NCBI GenBank assembly: GCA_013812695.1
Contig: JACCSZ010000304.1
Location: 1-12,751 of the forward strand
Reading direction: 5' to 3'
From: Gemmatimonadales bacterium
Lineage (GTDB): Bacteria > Gemmatimonadota > Gemmatimonadetes > Gemmatimonadales > GWC2-71-9
Length of the DNA: 12,751 nucleotides
The notes below the pieces were generated by a model, which made no database searches, was not told where the DNA came from, and was given only the letters and a program-made list of their open reading frames with translations. Position 1 is the first letter of the stretch, and each line of letters begins with the position of its first letter. The translations under genes were made by a program, and so were the position numbers. Shown here piece after piece: positions 1-5,952 of this stretch.

Positions 1-203
1 CCGACGATCCGGCTCCCGGGCTCCGCGGCCAGCAGGGCTTCCGTGACGATCCGCTCGGCGGTCCGGTCGACCTCGGTGACGAAGTCCCGGCTGCCTTTCC
101 AGCTCCATTCGTCGGGGCCGGCCGGGCGCCCGACCCCACGGAGGTAGGCGGCCGCGCGCTCTGCCGCCGCCCTGGCAATATCAAGTAAGTCCAATGCGGA
201 CAC
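1..203 (-). CDS. Inositol monophosphatase family protein, N-terminal part (runs off the left edge)
   Basis: Reading the minus strand leftward from a GTG at 203-201 gives about 67 codons without a stop, up to the window edge. The product starts VSALDLLDIARAAAERAAAY and contains SRDFVTEVDRTAERIV, then a segment ending SRIVG. This is the N-terminal signature of the Mg2+-dependent inositol monophosphatase/SuhB/CysQ family: an Ala-rich first helix, then the D-x-V-T-x-x-D core. The catalytic metal-binding GEE and DPIDGT motifs would lie outside the window. Members hydrolyse inositol-1-phosphate or related phosphates such as PAP, and the N-terminus does not show which. An AGGAGGG lies at 220-214 on the minus strand, 10 nt before the GTG, and supports this start. 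The gene is divergent from trpS with 39 bp between starts, so its promoter probably lies inside trpS. The family call is fairly safe; the substrate is unknown. Confidence 0.8.
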   Translation of the reverse strand, partial: MSALDLLDIARAAAERAAAYLRGVGRPAGPDEWSWKGSRDFVTEVDRTAERIVTEALLAAEPGSRIV

Positions 204-207
204 CGTC

Positions 208-236
208 TTGCGGCCCTCCTGGGAACCGGGTAAGTT
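208..236 (+). promoter_or_regulatory. Candidate trpS promoter, possibly giving a leaderless mRNA
   Basis: TTGCGG at 208-213 and TAAGTT at 231-236 are separated by exactly 17 bp, a sigma-70-type layout. The -10 element ends six bases before the trpS ATG at 243, so transcription would be expected to start at or next to the ATG. No Shine-Dalgarno sequence precedes the ATG, which agrees with a leaderless message. The element overlaps the ribosome-binding region and the first bases of the divergent gene. It was found by eye only. Confidence 0.5.
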
Positions 237-242
237 GCCCGC

Positions 243-1238
243 ATGTCACGGATATTTTCAGGGATTCAACCGTCCGGCGAGCTACACATCGGCAACTGGC
301 TCGGCGCGGTCCAGAATTGGGTCACCCTTCAGCAGCGCTACGACTGCATCTTTTGCGTGGTGGATCTGCACGCCGTGACCGGCAAGTACGAGCGGGACAC
401 CCTCGCCCTGCGCACCCGGGACATGGCGATCGGGCTGCTGGCGTCGGGCATCGATCCGGGTCGCGCGGTCCTGTTCGTGCAATCGCACGTGCCCGGCCAT
501 TCCGAGCTCCAGTGGCTACTCAACACGCTCACGCCCATCGGTGAGCTGGAGCGGATGACGCAGTTCAAAGATAAGTCGCAGCGGTTCGAAAGTGTCCCGG
601 CGGGGTTGCTCAACTACCCCGTGCTCATGGCGGCCGACATCCTGCTCTACCGCGCCGACCTGGTGCCCGTAGGCGACGACCAGACCCAGCACCTGGAGCT
701 GACGCGCGAGATCGCCCGCAAGTGGAATGCGGATTTCGGCGGCGGCGAAGCATGGTTTCCCGAGCCCCAGCCGCTGCTGACGGATGCCAAGCGGATCATG
801 GGTCTGGACGGTGAGGCCAAGATGTCGAAGAGCCTGGGGAACACCATCGGATTGCTCGATGGGCCCGAGGAGATCTGGCAGAAACTCCGCCCCGCCAAGA
901 CCGACCCGGCGCGGGTCACCAGGAAGGATCCGGGGACGCCTGAGGTCTGTAACGTCTATCACCTGCACCGGTACTTCTCGCCCCCGGAGACGGTGGCCGT
1001 GGTTGCGGAAAATTGCCGTGGGGCGAAGTGGGGATGCCTGGACTGTAAGCGCGTCCTGGCCGACACTATGATCGCGACGTTGGCACCGATCCGGGAACGG
1101 GCGCTCGACCTGCGGAGCCATCCCGCCCGGGTGGACCAGATTCTTGGCGATGGCGCCGCCACGGCGCGTCGCCTCGCAGGCGAGACGTTGCGGGAGGTGC
1201 GGGCCCGGATGGGGTTTCTCCCGGGTGCGCCGGCGTAG
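243..1238 (+). CDS. trpS: Tryptophanyl-tRNA synthetase
   Basis: A class Ic aminoacyl-tRNA synthetase that charges tRNA-Trp with tryptophan in the cytoplasm. The 331-residue length is normal for bacterial TrpRS. The first ATP-binding signature appears as HIGN (residues 15-18, within SGELHIGNWLG), the form usual in TrpRS, and the second is KMSKS (193-197). Between them, VGDDQTQHLELTR is the TrpRS active-site segment. A GCLDCK motif toward the C-terminus is also common in bacterial TrpRS. The ATG at 243 is the natural start, because MSRIFSGIQPSG is the usual N-terminus. No Shine-Dalgarno is visible, and a promoter-like element ends just upstream. It begins a probable run of three genes; the PilT-like gene follows after 24 bp. 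Identification is secure. Confidence 0.97.
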   Translation: MSRIFSGIQPSGELHIGNWLGAVQNWVTLQQRYDCIFCVVDLHAVTGKYERDTLALRTRDMAIGLLASGIDPGRAVLFVQSHVPGHSELQWLLNTLTPIGELERMTQFKDKSQRFESVPAGLLNYPVLMAADILLYRADLVPVGDDQTQHLELTREIARKWNADFGGGEAWFPEPQPLLTDAKRIMGLDGEAKMSKSLGNTIGLLDGPEEIWQKLRPAKTDPARVTRKDPGTPEVCNVYHLHRYFSPPETVAVVAENCRGAKWGCLDCKRVLADTMIATLAPIRERALDLRSHPARVDQILGDGAATARRLAGETLREVRARMGFLPGAPA

Positions 1239-1262
1239 CTCTCCTTCTCTGGCGGAACGATC

Positions 1263-2345
1263 ATGGAAAAGATCATCAAGGCGGCCGTCGAGCGCGGGGC
1301 GTCGGATCTCCACATCAAGGCGGGCGACGTGTTCCGAGCCCGGATCAACGGCAAGCTGGTCCCGCTCACCAAGCAGCGGCTCACGCCCGATCAGACCCGC
1401 GCCATCGCCCTCAAGCTGATCAGCAGCGACGAAGACCGCGTCAAGATCGACCGCCTGCGCGACTTCGACTGCTCCTGGGGCATGCCCGGCGTCGGGCGAT
1501 TCCGGGTCAACGTGCTCCGGCAGCGCTCGTCGTTCATGATCGTCATGCGGGTCATCCCGTTCACCGTGCCCACCATCGAATCGTTGCGGCTGCCGGAAAG
1601 CTTGGCTCAGATCGCCGAGGCGGAGCGGGGGCTGGTGCTGGTGACCGGCGTCAGCGGCAGCGGCAAGAGCTCGACCGTGGCCGCCATGGTGCATCACATC
1701 AACCGCACCCAGCACAAGCACGTCGTCACCATCGAGAACCCGATCGAGTTTCTCCACCGCGATCTGAGCTGCTCGATCACCCAGCGCGAGGTGGGTGTCG
1801 ACACCGAGAGCCTGACGGTCGGCCTGCGCGCCGCGCTGCGGCAGGACCCGGACGTCGTCGTGCTCGGCGACGTCACCGACGCGGATACGATCGACACCGC
1901 TATCAAGGGCGCCGAAACGGGGCACCTGGTCATTGCGTCGATGCCGACACCCGACGTCGTCACCACCGTCGAGCGCATCATTACGACGCTGCCGCGCGAG
2001 GAGCGCGAGATCGGCCGCATGCGGCTGAGCGAAGCGCTGCGGGCCATCATCTCGCAACAGCTTCTCCCGCAGAAGGACGATAAAGGGCGCGTGCCCGTGG
2101 TCGAGCTGCTCCTCGGAACGCCCGCGGTCCGCGAGTGCCTCAAGGATGCCTCGCGCACGCGCGAGCTCCGGAAGCACATGGCGGAGGGCCGGAAGAGCCT
2201 CGGCACCCAGACCTTCGAGCAACACGCCGAGGAACTGGTCGAAGCCGGGCTCATCACGTCCGACACCGCGCGGGTCGCGGTGTCGACGGGTGCCCCGCCC
2301 GCAGCGACGTCGAAACGAGGCTCCAGGCAGGCCCAGTCGGCCTGA
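1263..2345 (+). CDS. PilT-like type IV pilus retraction ATPase family protein, divergent
   Basis: A 360-residue protein of the PilT/PilU secretion-ATPase family, with an N-terminal PAS-like half (ASDLHIKAGD near residue 13, then the GRFRVN segment) and a RecA-like C-terminal half. Walker A is intact as GVSGSGKS (129-136). Several other signatures differ from PilT. The Asp box reads TIENPIEF (N159 where D is usual). The Walker B region reads DPDVVVLGDVTD, where PilT has DPDxxLxGExRD, so the catalytic Glu is Asp203 and the Arg is Thr205. The His box reads AETGHLVIASMPT, with Pro228 where LHT has His. The C-terminal LGTQTFEQHAEELVEAGLI matches PilT. PilT proteins are hexameric motors that disassemble pili at the inner membrane. 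Whether this one is an active motor is doubtful; it may be a regulatory or specialised paralogue. No pilus gene is adjacent. A weak GGCGGA precedes the ATG. Confidence 0.85.
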   Translation: MEKIIKAAVERGASDLHIKAGDVFRARINGKLVPLTKQRLTPDQTRAIALKLISSDEDRVKIDRLRDFDCSWGMPGVGRFRVNVLRQRSSFMIVMRVIPFTVPTIESLRLPESLAQIAEAERGLVLVTGVSGSGKSSTVAAMVHHINRTQHKHVVTIENPIEFLHRDLSCSITQREVGVDTESLTVGLRAALRQDPDVVVLGDVTDADTIDTAIKGAETGHLVIASMPTPDVVTTVERIITTLPREEREIGRMRLSEALRAIISQQLLPQKDDKGRVPVVELLLGTPAVRECLKDASRTRELRKHMAEGRKSLGTQTFEQHAEELVEAGLITSDTARVAVSTGAPPAATSKRGSRQAQSA

Positions 2346-2356
2346 CGCGGGGTGCC

Positions 2357-3436
2357 GTGCCGGATCTTCAGCAGACCATGCGGCGGGTCCTGGCGCTATC
2401 GCGGGAGGCGGGGACCCCGGGCGCGTCCGAGGCCCGCGACATGGTGGCGGTCCATCTCGAATCGCTCGGGTACCAGGTCGAGCGCCAGCGGTTTTCGTTC
2501 GCTCCCTCCAGTCTCAGCGGCTTTCCGGTGTTCGGCGCGGGCCTCGGCGGCCTGGCCCTGTTGCTGGTCCCGCTGCTCACCGCCCCGGGCGTGCCACCCT
2601 GGGCGGCGCTGCTGCTGCTGGCGGGTGGGCTCGGCGCCCTGGTCGCGCTCTCGATGGGCATCGGCCTGGGCTGGCTCTCGCTCGGCGCTCCGACGCGTGA
2701 GGACGCCAACCTGGTGGCCCGCCGCGGGGAGGCTCCGGTGACGCGGTGGATCGTCGCGCATCTCGACACCAAGGCGCAGGCGCAGTCCATGGCAGGCCGG
2801 CTGGTGGCCGTCTGGGTCATCGCGGCCGCCACCGCGGGGCTCGTGGCCCTCGTGCTGGTACGCCTGCGCGCGCCGGTGCCGTTGCCGCTCGCGGGCGCGT
2901 CCGCCGGCCTCTCCATCGTGGCCGGCGCGCTGGCGGGTCGTGGACGGCTTCGCGGCCGTTCGCAGGGTGCGCGCGACAACGGGACCGGCGTCGCCGGCGC
3001 GCTCGCGGCGGCGGAGCGATCGACGGACCCCGCGACCGGCATCCTCATCACGGGCGCAGAAGAGTTCGGGCTGGTGGGCGCCCGGGTATTCGCGGCGGCG
3101 GGCCGCGACGCCTTGCGTGACGCGGTCGTAGTGAACCTCGATACCATCGACCAGGAGGGCCAGCTCGCTCTCGTCAGCCACGACGCGCGGGGGTCGGCGC
3201 TCGCTCGGCTCGAGGCGCCGCGACTGGCCGCCGTGGGGCTTGATGTCCGGCTTCGCCGACTGCCGGCGGGGATCCTGACCGACAGCCTCCCGTTCGCCCG
3301 GGCAGGGGTGCCGGCGGTGACCATCGGACGCCTCACCTGGCGAACGCTGCGGACCATCCACACGCCCCGCGACACGCCGGACCAGCTCTCGCTCGATACG
3401 GCGGAGCGCGTCGGACGAGCCCTCGTCCTGAATTGA
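2357..3436 (+). CDS. Membrane-embedded M28-family zinc metallopeptidase
   Basis: A 359-residue protein read from the GTG at 2357 (GGGG a few bases upstream); an ATG at 2378 is the alternative start. It has the metal ligands of the M28 aminopeptidase family in order: His135 in AHLDT, Asp207 in GARDNGTG, the Glu235-Glu236 pair in GAEEFGLVGA (catalytic base and ligand), Asp262 in NLDTID and His335 in IHTPRDT. It also carries hydrophobic stretches at about 56-76, 82-106, 149-169 and 174-196, which look like four transmembrane helices. Two precede the first metal ligand and two lie between the first and second ligands. M28 enzymes remove N-terminal amino acids or hydrolyse related amide bonds. The substrate here is not predictable. 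The gene starts 11 bp after the PilT-like gene and ends at the promoter and terminator ahead of purA. Confidence 0.85.
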   Translation: MPDLQQTMRRVLALSREAGTPGASEARDMVAVHLESLGYQVERQRFSFAPSSLSGFPVFGAGLGGLALLLVPLLTAPGVPPWAALLLLAGGLGALVALSMGIGLGWLSLGAPTREDANLVARRGEAPVTRWIVAHLDTKAQAQSMAGRLVAVWVIAAATAGLVALVLVRLRAPVPLPLAGASAGLSIVAGALAGRGRLRGRSQGARDNGTGVAGALAAAERSTDPATGILITGAEEFGLVGARVFAAAGRDALRDAVVVNLDTIDQEGQLALVSHDARGSALARLEAPRLAAVGLDVRLRRLPAGILTDSLPFARAGVPAVTIGRLTWRTLRTIHTPRDTPDQLSLDTAERVGRALVLN

Positions 3437-3461
3437 CTGTTGGGTGGGCCCCGCATAGGTT
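3433..3461 (+). promoter_or_regulatory. Candidate purA promoter
   Basis: TTGACT (3433-3438) and TAGGTT (3456-3461) are spaced by 17 bp, the best sigma-70-like match in the window. The -35 box overlaps the stop codon of the M28 gene. The predicted start of transcription is near 3468, so the RNA would begin just ahead of the terminator-like hairpin at 3476-3498. The -10 shares the TAnGTT form with the trpS and glyS candidates. It was found by eye. Confidence 0.6.
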
Positions 3462-3475
3462 TGCCCGAGGATTCT

Positions 3476-3498
3476 GGAGCCCCGCAGGGGGCTTTTTT
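3476..3498 (+). terminator. Intrinsic terminator (or leader attenuator) between the M28 gene and purA
   Basis: AGCCCC (3478-3483), loop GCAG (3484-3487) and GGGGCT (3488-3493) form a perfect six-pair GC-rich stem, extendable by two G-T wobbles. Its 3' arm runs into six consecutive T residues (3493-3498). This is a classic Rho-independent terminator for the trpS-M28 run. It lies downstream of the candidate purA promoter, so it would also be in the purA leader RNA. Confidence 0.8.
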
Positions 3499-3536
3499 CA
3501 TGGTGGGTGGAGACGCAGGCCACCTCGGGAGCCGGC

Positions 3537-4817
3537 ATGTTCGACGCCAAGACCACCTGCGTGGTGGTCGTCGGGGCGCAGTGGGGCGATGAAGGCAAAG
3601 GCAAGCTGGTCGACGTGCTGGCCGAGCGGGCGGACTTCGTCGTCCGGTACCAGGGGGGCGCCAACGCCGGGCATACCGTCGTCATCGGCGACTCGCACTT
3701 CATCCTGCGCCAGATTCCGTCGGGTATCCTGCACGCCCAGGTCACCTGCATCGTCGGCAACGGCGTGGTGCTCGAGCCCGAGACATTCTTTGGCGAGCTC
3801 GACCAGCTCGCCGAGCGCGGCATCGACACCACCGGCCGCATGCTCGTCTCCGACCGCGCCCATCTGGTACTGCCGTTCCACAAGCTGCTGGACGCGGCGA
3901 GCGAGAAGAGCCAACAGCTCGGCACCACCGGTCGCGGTATCGGACCGGCCTACGAGGACAAGTACGGCCGGCGCGGCATCCGGGTCACCGATCTGCGCCA
4001 CCTCGACTGCGCGCGCGCCGTGCTGACCGATCGGGTCCACCGGGCGAACCGGCTGCTCGAGCTCATGGGCAGCGCCGAGCGGGCCTCGCTCACGGAGCAC
4101 GCGGCGCTGCTCGAACGGTGGGCACCCCGGCTGCTGCCGCTCGCCGCCGACACCGGACTGGTGGTGCATCGCGCCGTCCGGGGCGGGAAGCGCGTCCTGC
4201 TCGAGGGCGCGCAGGGCGCTCTGCTCGACGTCGACCACGGTACCTACCCCTACGTGACCTCCTCGACCACCACGGCCGGCGGGGCCGCGGTCGGCGCCGG
4301 CATCGGGCCGACGGCCATCGACGACGTGCTCGGCGTGGTCAAGGCCTACACGACGCGGGTCGGGAACGGCCCGCTGCCCACCGAGGCTGAGAGTCCTCTC
4401 GACGTGCGGCTCCGCGAGCTGGGGGGCGAGTTCGGCTCGGTCACCGGCCGGCCGCGGCGCTGCGGCTGGTTTGACGCCACGGTGGTGCGGTACGCCGTTC
4501 GCGTGAACGGACTGACCGGCCTGGCAGTGACCAAGCTGGACGTGCTCGACTCGTTCGCTGAAATCCCGGTGTGCACCGCGTATCGGCTCGACGGCAGCGC
4601 CTGTGAAGAGATCCCGGCCGAAGTGGACGCCCTTGGCCGGGTGGATCCGATCTACGAGACCCACGAAGGATGGCGGGAGCCCACCGGCGGCGCCCGGACG
4701 CTGGCCGATCTGCCGAGGGCGGCGCGCGCGTACCTGGACCGGCTCGAGGCGCTGTCGGGCGCGCCCGTCCGATACGTGAGCGTCGGAACGCGGCGGGATC
4801 AGATCATCGAAGTATGA
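3537..4817 (+). CDS. purA: Adenylosuccinate synthetase
   Basis: Catalyses GTP-dependent joining of IMP and aspartate to give adenylosuccinate, the first committed step to AMP. From the ATG at 3537 the protein has 426 residues, the usual length. Signatures are GAQWGDEGKGK (residues 13-23, with catalytic Asp18), GGANAGHT with His46, TTGRGIGPAYEDK, the EGAQGALLDVDHGTYP segment, VKAYTTRVGNGPLPTE and RPRRCGWFD. The ATG is preferred because GGGAG lies five bases upstream. A GTG at 3507 would add ten residues with no family similarity and a poorer ribosome-binding site. The stop overlaps the next start as ATGA, so the flavoprotein gene is probably translationally coupled. A promoter and hairpin in the leader could control expression. 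Confidence 0.97.
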   Translation: MFDAKTTCVVVVGAQWGDEGKGKLVDVLAERADFVVRYQGGANAGHTVVIGDSHFILRQIPSGILHAQVTCIVGNGVVLEPETFFGELDQLAERGIDTTGRMLVSDRAHLVLPFHKLLDAASEKSQQLGTTGRGIGPAYEDKYGRRGIRVTDLRHLDCARAVLTDRVHRANRLLELMGSAERASLTEHAALLERWAPRLLPLAADTGLVVHRAVRGGKRVLLEGAQGALLDVDHGTYPYVTSSTTTAGGAAVGAGIGPTAIDDVLGVVKAYTTRVGNGPLPTEAESPLDVRLRELGGEFGSVTGRPRRCGWFDATVVRYAVRVNGLTGLAVTKLDVLDSFAEIPVCTAYRLDGSACEEIPAEVDALGRVDPIYETHEGWREPTGGARTLADLPRAARAYLDRLEALSGAPVRYVSVGTRRDQIIEV

Positions 4818-5827
4818 GCGAGTCTACCGACTTGCTGGTCATCGGCGCGGGCCCTTGCGGGCTGGCCGTGGCGATCGCCGCCCGTCAGGCGGGCATCCCG
4901 TGCGTGGTGCTCGACCGGCGCACGATCGTCTCCACCCTCGAGCGCTACCCGCTCCAGATGACGTTCTTCTCGACGCCCGAACGGATCGAGATCGGCGGCA
5001 TCCCGTTCATCGCGAGCCATGAGAAGCCCACCCGGGCCGACGGCCTGATCTACTATCGCCGCGTGGCCGAGCACTTCGAGCTCGACATCCGCCCCGGCGA
5101 GAACGTGGTGGACTTGACCCGGGAGCCCGACGGCACGTTCGCGGCGAGTGTCCAGCGCGCGCACGACGCGAAGCGGTACCGGGCCGCCAGCGTGGTGTTC
5201 GCGACCGGCTACTACGACAACCCCAATTTCCTCCGCATCCCGGGGGAAGAGTTGCCGCACGTCGCGCACTACTTTCTCGAAGGGCACCCGTATTGGCGCC
5301 GGCGCGTCATCGTGATCGGTGCGGGCAACAGCAGCGTGGACGCCGCGCTCGAGTGCTGGCGGGCTGGCGCGAAGGTCACCCTGGTGCACTTCGGCGAGGG
5401 ATTCGATCGCACGGTCAAGGCGTGGGTGCTGCCGGACATCACCAACCGGGTGAAGGAGGGGAGCATCGGCGTCCGCTGGCGGGCTCGCGTGCGCGCGATC
5501 ACCCCCACGGCGGTCGACCTCGTCTTCGAGCCCGGGGGCGCCATCGAGCGGGTGCCCACCGACGCGGTCCTCGCCATGACCGGCTATCACGCCGACACGA
5601 CGCTGCTCAAGCAGCTCGGCGTGCCGGTGGATCCGGTCAGCGGGATCCCGTCGCACGACGAGCACACGATGGCGACGCCGGTCCCGGGGATCTATCTGGC
5701 GGGGGTCATCGCCAGCGGGAACGATGCGAACCGGCTGTTCATCGAGAACAGCCGCGGGCACGGCGAGATGATCGTGGGACATCTGGTGCGCGCACGGCAG
5801 TCCGCGGGGGCCACGCCGGCGGGGTGA
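4814..5827 (+). CDS. ypdA: YpdA-family bacillithiol disulfide reductase (FAD/NADPH oxidoreductase)
   Basis: A 337-residue two-dinucleotide-binding-domain flavoprotein. The N-terminal FAD site is VIGAGPCGLAVAIAARQAG, with the Cys in GPCG (residue 15) that is conserved in YpdA. QMTFFSTPERIEIG and the YYRR segment match the Bacillus and Staphylococcus YpdA pattern. ATGYYDNPN is the linker motif, and VIGAGNSSVDAALECWRAG is the NADPH-binding Rossmann motif. There is no thioredoxin-reductase CxxC pair in the centre. YpdA is known to reduce bacillithiol disulfide using NADPH, so the organism may make bacillithiol. That is an inference, since no bsh genes are visible here. The ATG overlaps the purA stop by four bases. 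A hairpin spans the stop codon. A more general pyridine-nucleotide disulfide oxidoreductase role is the alternative. Confidence 0.88.
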   Translation: MSESTDLLVIGAGPCGLAVAIAARQAGIPCVVLDRRTIVSTLERYPLQMTFFSTPERIEIGGIPFIASHEKPTRADGLIYYRRVAEHFELDIRPGENVVDLTREPDGTFAASVQRAHDAKRYRAASVVFATGYYDNPNFLRIPGEELPHVAHYFLEGHPYWRRRVIVIGAGNSSVDAALECWRAGAKVTLVHFGEGFDRTVKAWVLPDITNRVKEGSIGVRWRARVRAITPTAVDLVFEPGGAIERVPTDAVLAMTGYHADTTLLKQLGVPVDPVSGIPSHDEHTMATPVPGIYLAGVIASGNDANRLFIENSRGHGEMIVGHLVRARQSAGATPAG

Positions 5828-5841
5828 GGGCCGGCTCACCC
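5822..5841 (+). terminator. Hairpin at the end of the ypdA-like gene, possible terminator lacking a T-tract
   Basis: GGGTGAG (5822-5828) and CTCACCC (5835-5841) form a perfect seven-pair stem around the loop GGCCGG. The stop codon TGA lies in the left arm. No T-run follows, so this is at best an imperfect intrinsic terminator or an RNA-end stabiliser. Confidence 0.35.
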
Positions 5842-5881
5842 GCAGCTACGACCTGCCATGCGAAGGGGTGGACACACGCGC

Positions 5882-5910
5882 TTCCGAACCGGCTAGGCCG
5901 GGCCTATGTT
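5882..5910 (+). promoter_or_regulatory. Candidate glyS promoter
   Basis: TTCCGA (5882-5887) and TATGTT (5905-5910) are 17 bp apart in the 125-bp gap before glyS. The predicted transcript would start near 5917 and leave a leader of about 36 nt. The -35 match is weak, but the -10 resembles those before trpS and purA. The rest of the gap shows only the hairpin at 5822-5841, with no recognisable T-box or riboswitch. Confidence 0.4.
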
Positions 5911-5952
5911 CCTCGCTCCCGAGCCGCAACCTCCCTTCGACGCGACGCATTC

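Noticed and set aside
516..2225. Long minus-strand open frame (569 codons) opposite trpS and the PilT-like gene
   Set aside because: Its product is a low-complexity Arg/His/Asp/Gly-rich sequence without motifs, and it lies antisense to two clearly conserved genes. It is a GC-rich shadow frame.
2396..4664. Overlapping minus-strand frames opposite the M28 gene and purA
   Set aside because: Compositionally biased translations that cross the terminator and purA. There is no ribosome-binding site or family resemblance.
5828..5952. T-box or riboswitch ahead of glyS
   Set aside because: Only one simple hairpin is present at the start of the gap. There is no T-box consensus, specifier-like stem or antiterminator/terminator pair.
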